NCBI GenBank assembly: GCA_905479115.1
Contig: CAJQLF010000026.1
Coordinates: 36,583 to 100,582 of the forward strand
Source of the DNA: an uncultured Flavobacteriales bacterium
GTDB lineage: Bacteria > Bacteroidota > Bacteroidia > Flavobacteriales_D > Sanyastnellaceae
DNA length: 64,000 nucleotides
Direction of reading: 5' to 3'
A program made the position numbers and the translations under genes. The notes under the pieces were generated by a model. The model saw only the letters and a program-made list of their open reading frames with translations, did no database searches and was not told where the DNA came from. Each line of letters starts with the position of its first letter. The first letter of the stretch is position 1. Positions 43,827 through 52,625 of the stretch are shown piece after piece.

Positions 43827-45142
43827 ATTTCAAAGCAACACTGATTTTGGGATGGGGACTTTTGAGTGCAGTCTTGACCGCGGCTCAACCCACCCCTGCG
43901 CCGGAACAATCCGAGTCCATTCTTATTCTCGAGGGAACCGCCCACTTGGGGACAGGCGATGTGCTTGAAAGCTCTGCCATCGGACTGCGCGATGGAAAAA
44001 TTGATTATGTGGGCTTTGCGCGGTCGGTGGACCGAGCGAAATACGATCGCGTGATTGAAGCCAAAGGTCAGCACATCTATCCAGGATTTATTGCGCCCAA
44101 TTCCACGCTGGGACTTCAAGAAATTGGAGCGGTTCGCGCTAGCCGCGACGATGCGGAAGTGGGAACTTTCAAACCCCACGTGCGCTCCATCATCGCCTTC
44201 AACACCGATAGCGAAGTCACACCAACCGTGCGTTCCAATGGAGTTCTCATGGGGCAAATCACGCCCCGTGGAGGGGTGATCAGTGGTTCGAGCTCGTTCG
44301 TGCACTTTGACGGCTGGAACTGGGAAGATGCGGCCCTCAAAATGGTGGACGGCATTCACCTGAATTGGCCTTCCACCCACCACCGTCACCGAGAGGAGGG
44401 GAAAATTGACGTGCGCAAGCGGAAGACGTATGACCAAGAACGCCACGAGATCCAACGGTTTTTCTCGGAGGCCAAGGCTTATGCTGAAGATTGGAACCGA
44501 CCAAGTTCTGCGGTAAGAGACTTGCGCCAAGAAGCCATGCGCGGGCTTTTTGACGGAAGCTTAATTCTTTTCGTGCATGCCGATGACGTTCGGCAGATTA
44601 CGGAGGCGGTGCATTTTAAGCGGGAGATGGCCGTGCAGAAGATGGTGTTAGTCGGTGGCTATGATGCACCGCTCGTGGCGGACTTGCTGCGAGATAACGA
44701 CGTTGCTGTGATGGTGAAGCGCGTTCATTCCTTGCCACGCTTCGCAGAGGATGACGTGGATCAGCCTTTTCGATTGCCCAAAATGCTGGAAGACGAGGGG
44801 GTCTTGTACTGTTTACAAAACGCAGGAGATATGGAGCACATGGGTGTGCGAAATTTGCCATTCTATGCCGGGACAGCCCATGCATACGGCTTGACGTACG
44901 AGCAAGCGGTACGGAGCATTACGTTGAATGCCGCCAAAATCATGGGGGTAGACGCGTTTTGTGGAAGCCTGGAAACAGGCAAGGACGCCACCCTCTTCAT
45001 TTCCGAGGGAGACGCCCTAGATATGCGTTCCAATTACGTTACCGAGGCGTTCATCCAGGGACGGGCAATTGATTTAGACAACCGTCAGCGTCAACTGTAC
45101 CGGAAATACCAAACCAAGTACGGCGCGCCCATCCTCGATTGA
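43823..45142 (+). CDS. Amidohydrolase-like protein lacking the metal-binding HxH
   Basis: A 439-residue protein with signal peptide (1-21) and an amidohydrolase composite fold: N-terminal beta-sandwich strands (AIGLRDGKIDYVG), barrel, and the C-terminal AYGLTYEQAVRSITLNAAKIMGVD and GSLETGKDATLFI strands. The canonical PGFID-x-H-x-H reads PGFIAPNST (Ala91, Asn93, Thr95), so the alpha-metal ligands are gone and catalysis is doubtful. Its start overlaps the upstream gene's stop (ATGA). The pair is probably co-translated and may form a complex in which this chain is structural or substrate-binding. Its 3' end is eight bases from a convergent gene. Confidence 0.82.
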   Translation: MNFKATLILGWGLLSAVLTAAQPTPAPEQSESILILEGTAHLGTGDVLESSAIGLRDGKIDYVGFARSVDRAKYDRVIEAKGQHIYPGFIAPNSTLGLQEIGAVRASRDDAEVGTFKPHVRSIIAFNTDSEVTPTVRSNGVLMGQITPRGGVISGSSSFVHFDGWNWEDAALKMVDGIHLNWPSTHHRHREEGKIDVRKRKTYDQERHEIQRFFSEAKAYAEDWNRPSSAVRDLRQEAMRGLFDGSLILFVHADDVRQITEAVHFKREMAVQKMVLVGGYDAPLVADLLRDNDVAVMVKRVHSLPRFAEDDVDQPFRLPKMLEDEGVLYCLQNAGDMEHMGVRNLPFYAGTAHAYGLTYEQAVRSITLNAAKIMGVDAFCGSLETGKDATLFISEGDALDMRSNYVTEAFIQGRAIDLDNRQRQLYRKYQTKYGAPILD

Positions 45143-45150
45143 CCCGGGTG

Positions 45151-47070
45151 TCAATTGAGTTGGACATGCAGGTCTTTGGGGGATTTGACCTCGTATCGGA
45201 AGTTCCATCGTTCTTCTGTGCCGGGAGAAATTTCCAAATCCCATAGCACATGGCCGGTGGTTTTATCCACCTCCGCACCGTCGAGTTTTAGCTTGTTAAT
45301 TTCGATGTCTTCATTGTTTGCAATGGGAAGTTGATCATCCACTTGAATGTGGATGGCGGCGTTTTTCCGATTGGTAACGGTAAAAGCATACGCCCTCAAA
45401 AACTCCCGTTTTCCGCTGATTAAACTCGATCGGTCTTCGCGCATGGTGCGCTTTCGACGCACTTGAATCGAAGGGTCAGGCCCCAGTGAAATAGCGAGGG
45501 TATCTTGTGCAAAATCAAGGCGCAGCTGGCTTTCACCGACGTAATCGTCTTCGAAATAAATGTGCATGCGTCCATTGATAAGGTCCAGCTCTTCCCAATC
45601 GGTAAAGAGAGCTGTGAGGTACACTTGCGGGTCCAATTTGGGCGTGCACTGGTACAGGTAATCCACAGGTAATTGATGTTCCAATACCCGAACAGCGTGT
45701 TGTTTTCCATCCGTTGGAATGTCGTACCGGGCACTCACGTCAAAACGGGTTTGTGTCGGGCTGTGTTCCACGGTGACGGGGGTAAAAGTCATTGCGGCAT
45801 TCGGATTAAACTCCTCTCGTCGCTTCGCACGTGGAGAGAACAAGGCCTCGCGTTCATCGGATTCAATATGAGCGATTTGAACTGTTTCCAGCATTTGACT
45901 CGATGTCAAAGACACGTTCATAACAGGGTCGCTTACGGCGAGTGTTTCCACGACGTGCCCTGCACTCGTGTATTGGATGGTGCTCGCTCCGACGGGAACG
46001 GAGAGGCTATAAAAACCGTTGATATCGGTGATCGCGCGGTTGCCACCGACGATGACATTGGCGCCAATCAGCGGCTGTCCATTGGAATCGTAGAGTTGTC
46101 CACGAATTTGCTTGACATTGGGATTGTATGGTTTGGCCTTGAGCCAGGCATTGGCAGCGGTTGTGGAGTTGTTCGCTGCAGTCGCCCCATCGAGGCTCCA
46201 AGGTTGCAATTGCGGTTTTGATCGGTTCTTGCTAGGAGTTCCAGTGGCGATGCTCAAGCCAACGTCTTCCCAAGCTTCGCCTGTGGTTTGATACACAAGG
46301 GCCTGATATTCAAGATTCAAGGGCTCCGTGATATGAGAGACCCGCGCATTGTAGGAGGGGTTCCATCCGGCATTGTTCATCCAATAACTCAGAAGTAACT
46401 TCCCTTTTGTTTCGTTTTCGGAGTCAATGTTTACAACGACTTCCAGCGATGTTTCTATTCGAAGAGCGGGAAGGGCATTCGTTTTGACGTCGAGGGTCTC
46501 TATTTGGGCTTGCTTCAAAGCGATTTCCTTTTGCAGGTCAAGTCGCCCAGTTTGAATGGCTTGGAATCGTTCTCGGAAAAATTCCGAAGCTCGAATGAGC
46601 CGCTCGAGGTCGACACCGCTGTCTTTTACCGTGAACCCTTGGTTGTTTAAGAGAAGCTGCTCTTCCCGATCGAAGATGATGTTTTGGGTGTTGAGTTGAT
46701 TGATTTGTTTTTGCAATTCATTCCGCTCGAGAAGCAGGCGGTTGCGTTCTTCGGCACTTCCTGCTCCACTGAGGGTATCGGTGTGGTAGCGATGGGAGAT
46801 GCTCAAAACCTGAAAAGGGCCACTCCCAGTTAGACGAAGTTGAGCGGGATCGATTGCGGTGTGGAGTCCTTCGAAAATGATGGTCGAAAGCCCAGAACCG
46901 AGATCGACTTCTGCGATGCGTTCAATTTGTGCGCCTTGTTGGTAGACCACGACATGATCAATGGTCGTTTTTACAGCGACCTCAGCAGAAAGATTTCTCG
47001 TAGTTGCATGAACGGTGAACGACCCACTCAGAAAGAAAAGAAGAGTGAGGGCAAGCGAGGCGTATTGCAT
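45151..47070 (-). CDS. MuiA-like DUF4140/DUF4139 protein with inserted carboxypeptidase-regulatory-like domain
   Basis: A 639-residue secreted protein of the mucoidy-inhibitor A family. After the signal peptide (1-22) comes a DUF4140-type strand-rich domain (VVVYQQGAQIERIAEVDL), a coiled coil (about 105-200, rich in Glu, Gln and Leu), then DUF4139 (LLSYWMNNAGWNPSYNARV; GEAWEDVGLSIATGTPSKN). At about 315-395 it is interrupted by a carboxypeptidase-regulatory-like domain (IRGQLYDSNGQPLIGANVIVGG). The C-terminal strands (WDLEISPGTEERWNFRYEVKSP) close the DUF4139 fold. Role unknown; probably envelope-associated. It lies 59 bases after trpS in the same direction, with a hairpin between. Confidence 0.85.
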   Translation of the reverse strand: MQYASLALTLLFFLSGSFTVHATTRNLSAEVAVKTTIDHVVVYQQGAQIERIAEVDLGSGLSTIIFEGLHTAIDPAQLRLTGSGPFQVLSISHRYHTDTLSGAGSAEERNRLLLERNELQKQINQLNTQNIIFDREEQLLLNNQGFTVKDSGVDLERLIRASEFFRERFQAIQTGRLDLQKEIALKQAQIETLDVKTNALPALRIETSLEVVVNIDSENETKGKLLLSYWMNNAGWNPSYNARVSHITEPLNLEYQALVYQTTGEAWEDVGLSIATGTPSKNRSKPQLQPWSLDGATAANNSTTAANAWLKAKPYNPNVKQIRGQLYDSNGQPLIGANVIVGGNRAITDINGFYSLSVPVGASTIQYTSAGHVVETLAVSDPVMNVSLTSSQMLETVQIAHIESDEREALFSPRAKRREEFNPNAAMTFTPVTVEHSPTQTRFDVSARYDIPTDGKQHAVRVLEHQLPVDYLYQCTPKLDPQVYLTALFTDWEELDLINGRMHIYFEDDYVGESQLRLDFAQDTLAISLGPDPSIQVRRKRTMREDRSSLISGKREFLRAYAFTVTNRKNAAIHIQVDDQLPIANNEDIEINKLKLDGAEVDKTTGHVLWDLEISPGTEERWNFRYEVKSPKDLHVQLN

Positions 47071-47084
47071 GTTGATAGGATTAA

Positions 47085-47104
47085 GAGATGATTGAATTCA
47101 TCTC
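47085..47104 (-). terminator. Hairpin between trpS and the MuiA-like gene
   Basis: GAGATGA, a six-base loop and TCATCTC form a perfect seven-pair stem. On the minus strand it is followed by TTAATCC, a poor T tract, so it may be a weak terminator of the aspS-trpS operon or a 5' leader structure of the next gene. Confidence 0.3.
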
Positions 47105-47129
47105 CGTAACCAAGGAACATGCCAAATCT

Positions 47130-48101
47130 TCAGAAGCCGATTTTTCCTCGTACGCGTTGAAGCACAGGTTGGGCGACTTCGCGGGCTCTTAGCGCACCTT
47201 TTGCGAGTTCGGCATCAAGGGCGGAAGGATCATTCATCCAGCGGTGAAATTCGGCGCGTTCGGTCGCAAAACCGTCTACAATTGCTTCCAGCAGCGCTTT
47301 CTTCGCATGCCCCCATCCGTACCCTCCCGCTCTCAACGCATCAGCCATTTGCTCAGCTTCAGAAGCCTGAGCGACGAGCTTGTAAAGTTGATAGACGACC
47401 GCATCATCGGGATTCTTGGGGTCTTCGAGTGGCGTAGCGTCGGTAATGATTTCCTTGTTGATGCGTTTTTTGAGTGCACTCGGGTCGGCAAAGATGTCCA
47501 GCGTATTGCCCTTTGATTTGGACATTTTACCGCCATCTAAACCCGGTATCAATTGCGTGTCTTCCCGAATCATTTCTTGAGGTACAACAAACGTCTCTCC
47601 CATGAGATGGTTGAACCGACTCGCTACATCGCGGGTCATTTCAAGGTGCTGCAATTGGTCTTTTCCGACGGGAACAAAATGCGCATCGTAGAGGAGAATG
47701 TCAGCCGCCATGAGCATGGGATAGGAAAACAATCCCCCGTTGACATCCTCCAGTCGATCGGACTTGTCCTTGAAGCTGTGAGCAAGAGTTAATCGTTGGT
47801 AAGGAAAGAAACAGTTCAAATACCAGGCGAGCTCTGTCACCTCTGGCACATCGCTCTGGCGATAAAAAACGGTACGTTCGGTGTCCAGTCCAAAAGCGAG
47901 CCATGCCGCAGCCACGGCGTAGGTGTTGGTTCGCAGCGTGTTGCCGTCTTTCACCTGCGTCAACGAGTGCATATCAGCGATGAACAAAAACGATTCATTG
48001 TCCGTTTGATGAGCTAAATCAATTGCAGGTCGGATTGCACCCAAAAGGTTGCCCAAGTGAGGTGTTCCGGTGCTCTGTACGCCTGTGAGAATTCGTGCCA
48101 T
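47130..48101 (-). CDS. trpS: Tryptophanyl-tRNA synthetase
   Basis: Charges tRNA-Trp. The 323-residue class I enzyme has the HIGH-type motif TGTPHLGNLLGAIRP (near 11-25), the tryptophan-pocket FLFIADMHSLTQ, and the KMSKS loop GGKMSKSKGNTLD. Length is normal. It starts seven bases after the stop of the polytopic membrane protein gene, at the end of an aspS-bacilliredoxin-membrane protein-trpS run. Confidence 0.96.
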   Translation of the reverse strand: MARILTGVQSTGTPHLGNLLGAIRPAIDLAHQTDNESFLFIADMHSLTQVKDGNTLRTNTYAVAAAWLAFGLDTERTVFYRQSDVPEVTELAWYLNCFFPYQRLTLAHSFKDKSDRLEDVNGGLFSYPMLMAADILLYDAHFVPVGKDQLQHLEMTRDVASRFNHLMGETFVVPQEMIREDTQLIPGLDGGKMSKSKGNTLDIFADPSALKKRINKEIITDATPLEDPKNPDDAVVYQLYKLVAQASEAEQMADALRAGGYGWGHAKKALLEAIVDGFATERAEFHRWMNDPSALDAELAKGALRAREVAQPVLQRVRGKIGF

Positions 48102-48108
48102 GCGTCGC

Positions 48109-50304
48109 CTAATTTACGTTGAATTCATCGACGGGACGAAGACGGTATGCGTCGGCTCGGATGCTATCTCCATCCGAACCAAATCCCACTGCAAAGAAGT
48201 ACAGTTTGTCGGGCAATGAATCCAATTCGAGCGTGATCCCAGCCCGGGTCCATTCACCCATGTGATCTCCGGACAATGCGACCGGAACATGCTCCAGCCA
48301 CCTCCGATTCCCATTGGGCCACATCGCTTCAACGACCCATTCGTACTGCAAAGCATCTCGTCCGGCGTGCGGGCTTCCATGCCAAAACCAACAACTTGCC
48401 TCGACTGCTAGATTCAACCACGTGCTATCGGGTTGAATGGTGTCAATCAGCAGGTATTCATTTTGTTGACCTGAAGCGATGCCGACCCCTTCCAGGGGCG
48501 AATGAAAAGGCTGACGGTCGAGGCTTTTCCAGCGCCAATCTCCTGGCTGCGGTGTCAATTTCGTGACCGGAGAGGAGGAAGAAGGGGTGAAAAACTCGGA
48601 CAATGATAAGATTCGGATCCGGGGATCATTGGTAGGTTCGCCCCTTGCCCAGATTCGTTTGTCGTCTGTCATCCAAGTGGATGAATCATCGCACGCATAG
48701 ATTAAGAGAGACCCTTGGAGGTCTGCCGGAGCAATGAAGCTTTCCAATGATTTTGGCAAACCTTCATGCCCCATCCACTCGGTGAGGGTTCGAGCTTCTG
48801 AAATGCTCATGCGGGTGAGGTGAGTCGCTGTCAGGGGCAATCCCGTATGGAAGGATGCGAATAAGGCGTTGCGATGCGCAGTCACGGTTCCTTCTCGTCC
48901 AACACTTTCACTTCCCAATTGAAACCAAGGAACAGGATGCAGCGCGACGGCGTTCGTATGTTGGTTTATTTCCTGCACAACCTCACTCGGAATGCTGAAA
49001 CCATTGGGGATTGGATCCATTTGAACCCGGGCTTCACGTTGCATCCAAAACACATCTGCAGCGAAGCAGATCAGCAACAACCAGAGCCAACGTTGACTTT
49101 TTCTGCGCTGCGCCCACCAAACTGCTGCAACGGGAAAGGCCCAAACGGCGGGCCATGTGAAGCGACCAATGGCTCGAAATTGCAAGAACAATTTGGACTG
49201 CTCCAACCACGCTTCGCGACCGGTGAGGAAAGGCTCACCCACAGCAACAGCGTAAAGGACAACGCCTGCGATCAGACTGATGACCAATGGAGCCTTTGTC
49301 GCTTTTGTGCCCGCTGTTTTTATGCTCGCTGTTTTCCGGCGCAACAGACGGGCAGTGCAAAAGGCACCTCCAACGGCTCCTATGACCCATACGCCCGTCC
49401 CCAGATAGCCCCAACCTTCCCAGGCAGTGAAGCCCCAGCCCAGTTCTCGACGTACACTCCCCAGTGGGCCATGCGAAGGCAATAAGGCGGCATTCCAGCG
49501 GGAGACGTTGTCCCAAAATCCAAAAGGCCGATCTGTGCGGAACGGATGGGAATCTGTCGCCGCGAGCAGGCCTGTATACATCAGCAAGGGCATCACGGTT
49601 GCCAATGCGATTTGTCCTGCCTGTTTTATGCTGGGCCGTTGCAGCCAGGTCATGCCTGCGATTAGCCCAGCAAAGGCAGCAGCGATTGCCCCCAAATAGG
49701 CATGGGTGAGGAGCCAAAAAAGGAGGTTGAATGATTGCAGTATCGCCAGACGCCACGAAGGCGATTGAGTCCAGCGCAGCTGTACATACCAGGTCAGCGG
49801 CAAGGCAACTCCATAGGCCATGGCATAATGCCCGGTCCATCGCAGGATCTGAGGATGCAAAAGCGGAATCAAGCTGCACAGGACGACGACCAGGGTTCCG
49901 GTCGCCCCAAAGTGACGAAGAATCTTGACCAGCAGGGCAGCAGCGGCACCCCAAGATGCAATGATGAGCACGTGCAGAAGGCCCGCAGTCCAGGTAGCGG
50001 GGACCACGTGAGGAACAATCCAGCCACCGGTCAGCCAAGCGAGCAGCGGGTGACCATCGGTGTAGAATACGTGCTCCGTAAAAGGCCAACCCATTCCAGC
50101 GAACTCTGTTTGAAACGGACCGCCGTGTGCCCACTGCCAGGCGAGGGTATAGATGTTTTTGACCGCATCACGGCTGGATGCGAGCAAGGCTTGATTGGGG
50201 TGGAAGAAAACAGTGGGATGCAAAAAAGCCACCCACAACCACGTCAGACCTGCTGCATGCCAGCTGGGTCCTAAGCGTTGGATGGCTTTTTGAAGGGGCA
50301 ACAT
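48109..50304 (-). CDS. Polytopic membrane protein, GT-C glycosyltransferase-like
   Basis: A 731-residue inner-membrane protein with about 11-12 hydrophobic segments in residues 13-430 and a large soluble C-terminal domain (about 440-731) probably in the periplasm. The first loop contains SRDAVKNIYTLAWQWAHGGP and GMGWPFTEHVFYTDGHPLL; acidic residues in that loop and the membrane topology resemble GT-C lipid-linked sugar transferases, but I cannot assign a family. Overlap-free tight spacing (nine bases after the bacilliredoxin gene, seven before trpS) places it inside a synthetase operon without clear functional reason. Confidence 0.7.
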   Translation of the reverse strand: MLPLQKAIQRLGPSWHAAGLTWLWVAFLHPTVFFHPNQALLASSRDAVKNIYTLAWQWAHGGPFQTEFAGMGWPFTEHVFYTDGHPLLAWLTGGWIVPHVVPATWTAGLLHVLIIASWGAAAALLVKILRHFGATGTLVVVLCSLIPLLHPQILRWTGHYAMAYGVALPLTWYVQLRWTQSPSWRLAILQSFNLLFWLLTHAYLGAIAAAFAGLIAGMTWLQRPSIKQAGQIALATVMPLLMYTGLLAATDSHPFRTDRPFGFWDNVSRWNAALLPSHGPLGSVRRELGWGFTAWEGWGYLGTGVWVIGAVGGAFCTARLLRRKTASIKTAGTKATKAPLVISLIAGVVLYAVAVGEPFLTGREAWLEQSKLFLQFRAIGRFTWPAVWAFPVAAVWWAQRRKSQRWLWLLLICFAADVFWMQREARVQMDPIPNGFSIPSEVVQEINQHTNAVALHPVPWFQLGSESVGREGTVTAHRNALFASFHTGLPLTATHLTRMSISEARTLTEWMGHEGLPKSLESFIAPADLQGSLLIYACDDSSTWMTDDKRIWARGEPTNDPRIRILSLSEFFTPSSSSPVTKLTPQPGDWRWKSLDRQPFHSPLEGVGIASGQQNEYLLIDTIQPDSTWLNLAVEASCWFWHGSPHAGRDALQYEWVVEAMWPNGNRRWLEHVPVALSGDHMGEWTRAGITLELDSLPDKLYFFAVGFGSDGDSIRADAYRLRPVDEFNVN

Positions 50305-50313
50305 GCCCGATGC

Positions 50314-50724
50314 TTAGCAGTACTCGTCAAATGCCATTTGCAGGTTCTCGGCAATCATTTCGGCCGTTCGTCCCTCAATGTGATGGCGTTCAATCATGTG
50401 CACCAACTGGCCATTTTTGAACAAGCCAATGCTTGGGGAGCTCGGCGGGTATGGGAGCATGAATTTTCTCACGCGCTCAACCGCGTCGCGATCGACCCCC
50501 GCAAAAGCGGTCGTCAAATGAGCAGGGAGTTTGCTGTGTTGTAAGGCGAGTTTAACACCGGGACGCATGGAGCCTGCAGCGCATCCGCAAACACTATTGA
50601 CAACGACGAGGGTCGTGCCTTCTTGTTCCAAAGCGGCGTCCACATCGCTGGGAGTGAGCAATTCTTTAACACCGGCCTCCGTGAGGTCGGTTTTCATGGG
50701 AGCTACGAGTTCAGGTGGGTACAT
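50314..50724 (-). CDS. brxA: Bacilliredoxin (BrxA/BrxB family)
   Basis: A 136-residue thioredoxin-fold protein of the YphP/YqiW family that removes bacillithiol (or a similar thiol) from proteins. The N-terminus MYPPELVAPMKTDLTEAGVKEL and the active-site SVCGCAAGSMRPG (CGC) are diagnostic, and the chain ends with an additional Cys (FDEYC), as in other members. It sits 14 bases after aspS and nine before the membrane protein gene, in one operon. Its presence suggests a bacillithiol-type redox system. Confidence 0.92.
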   Translation of the reverse strand: MYPPELVAPMKTDLTEAGVKELLTPSDVDAALEQEGTTLVVVNSVCGCAAGSMRPGVKLALQHSKLPAHLTTAFAGVDRDAVERVRKFMLPYPPSSPSIGLFKNGQLVHMIERHHIEGRTAEMIAENLQMAFDEYC

Positions 50725-50738
50725 GGTATTCGTTTTAT

Positions 50739-52499
50739 TTATGCTTCGTCGTTCTCAGCAGTTGATCGAAGAAAGAGTTCGCTGTATTGTTCGTCGTGAA
50801 TGGGACTCGGAGCGTCGATCATAACGTCGCGGCCGGAGTTGTTTTTGGGGAAGGCGATGAAATCCCGAATGGAGTCGCTTCCGCCAAACAATGAACAGAG
50901 CCGATCGAATCCGAGGGCTAATCCGCCGTGCGGTGGTGCTCCGTATTGAAAGGCATTCATCAAAAAGCCAAACTGTGCCTCCGCTTCTTCAGGGGAGAAC
51001 CCGAGCAGATCAAACATGCGCGCCTGCAAGGCTTTATCGTGGATTCGGATGGAACCGCCCCCAATTTCGACACCGTTGATGACCATGTCGTAAGCGTTGG
51101 CTCGGACGGCACCGGGATCGCTGTCGATGAGGTCAATGTGCTCAGGCTTGGGCGATGTAAAGGGGTGGTGCATGGCGTGGTACCGCTCAGACGCTTCGTC
51201 CCATTCCAACAACGGAAAGTCAATGACCCATAGGGGCTTGAAGACTTTCGGGTCTCGGAGTTCGAGGGCACTGCCCATGTGCAATCTCAATTCATTGAGC
51301 TGCCCACGAACTTTATCGAGATCCCCGGAGAGCATGAGCATGAGATCTCCAGGCTGGGCGCCGGAATGCTCAGCCCAAGCCGCTTGGGCATCGGCATCGA
51401 AGAATTTATCGACGCTGGATTTGAATGAACCGTCTTCGTTGCATTTGCAGTAGACAAGGCCTTTGGCTCCAATTTGAGGTCGCTTAACCCAGTCGGTCAA
51501 GGCATCCAGTTGCTTGCGTGAATAGCCTGCACAGCCGGGAGCGACAATGCCCAAAACCGCTTCTGCGGAATCAAACACGCCGAATCCTTTGCCCTGGGCC
51601 ACCGGGCCAAAGTCCACGAATTCCATGCCGAATCGGACATCCGGCTTATCGCTGCCATAACGCGCCATGGCCTCATCATACGTCATGCGAGGGAAGGCAT
51701 CGATTTGAACATCCAAGACCGTTTGGAACAAATGCCGCACAAGATGCTCGAACGTATTCAGGATATCCTCCTGCTCCACGAAGGCCATTTCGCAGTCGAT
51801 TTGAGTGAATTCCGGCTGTCGATCAGCGCGCAAGTCTTCGTCTCGGAAGCACTTCACAATTTGGTAGTAGCGGTCGTATCCGCTGACCATGAGCAGTTGC
51901 TTAAACGTTTGAGGGCTTTGCGGCAAGGCGTAAAACTGACCGGGATTCATCCGGGATGGAACGACAAAGTCGCGCGCACCCTCAGGCGTTGACTTGATCA
52001 AATACGGCGTTTCAACTTCGATAAATTCTACGGCGTCCAAATACTTGCGCGTCTCGATGCTCAGCCGGTGGCGGAGCATGAGATTTTCTTGGACGGGTTT
52101 CCGCCGGAGATCTAAGTAGCGATACTGCATGCGCAGGTCATCGCCCCCATCGGTTTGGTCCTCAATGGTAAAGGGCGGCGTCTTGCTTGCGTTCAACACA
52201 TCCAATGCCGTTACTTCAATTTCGACATCGCCGGTAGGCATTTGAGCGTTTTTGGATTCTCGGATAATGACGGTGCCCGTTACCTTGATAACGAATTCAC
52301 GGCCCAATTTTCGGGCTCGCAAGCAGAGGGATTCATTGGAATCCATGTTGAAGGCCAATTGAGTCAAGCCGTAACGATCACGGATATCCACGAAGGTCAT
52401 TCCTCCCAAATCTCGGGTGCGTTGGACCCAACCGCTGAGGGTGATGGTTTCGCCGGCATGATTGGAGCGCAGTTCTCCACACGTGTGCGTTCGGTGCAT
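50739..52499 (-). CDS. aspS: Aspartyl-tRNA synthetase
   Basis: Charges tRNA-Asp. The 586-residue class II enzyme begins [23 protein letters not shown] with the N-terminal OB anticodon-binding fold, followed by the motif 2 region ([19 protein letters not shown]), a bacterial-type GAD insertion domain (about 290-420), and motif 3 ([15 protein letters not shown]). A GTG at 52535 would add 12 residues, but it overlaps a TACCTTCG promoter-like element, so ATG 52499 is preferred. It leads the operon with the bacilliredoxin, membrane protein and trpS genes. Confidence 0.96.
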   Translation of the reverse strand: MHRTHTCGELRSNHAGETITLSGWVQRTRDLGGMTFVDIRDRYGLTQLAFNMDSNESLCLRARKLGREFVIKVTGTVIIRESKNAQMPTGDVEIEVTALDVLNASKTPPFTIEDQTDGGDDLRMQYRYLDLRRKPVQENLMLRHRLSIETRKYLDAVEFIEVETPYLIKSTPEGARDFVVPSRMNPGQFYALPQSPQTFKQLLMVSGYDRYYQIVKCFRDEDLRADRQPEFTQIDCEMAFVEQEDILNTFEHLVRHLFQTVLDVQIDAFPRMTYDEAMARYGSDKPDVRFGMEFVDFGPVAQGKGFGVFDSAEAVLGIVAPGCAGYSRKQLDALTDWVKRPQIGAKGLVYCKCNEDGSFKSSVDKFFDADAQAAWAEHSGAQPGDLMLMLSGDLDKVRGQLNELRLHMGSALELRDPKVFKPLWVIDFPLLEWDEASERYHAMHHPFTSPKPEHIDLIDSDPGAVRANAYDMVINGVEIGGGSIRIHDKALQARMFDLLGFSPEEAEAQFGFLMNAFQYGAPPHGGLALGFDRLCSLFGGSDSIRDFIAFPKNNSGRDVMIDAPSPIHDEQYSELFLRSTAENDEA

Positions 52500-52586
52500 G
52501 GTTGCTGGATTCTTTGAACGTTTTTTGAGTGCCACGAAGGTACAACGCGTTGCGCGGTCTTTGCTCCTGTTTCAATAGGTTATGAA

Positions 52587-52621
52587 TTTGTGGCGAAGCG
52601 GTCGGGGTATCCTTAGATTTG
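52587..52621 (+). promoter_or_regulatory. Promoter of the acyl-CoA carboxylase gene, leaderless type
   Basis: TTTG at 52587-52590, a 23-base spacer and TAGATTTG at 52614-52621 match the Bacteroidota consensus. The ATG at 52626 is four bases further, so the mRNA should be leaderless. Confidence 0.6.
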
Positions 52622-52625
52622 CTTC

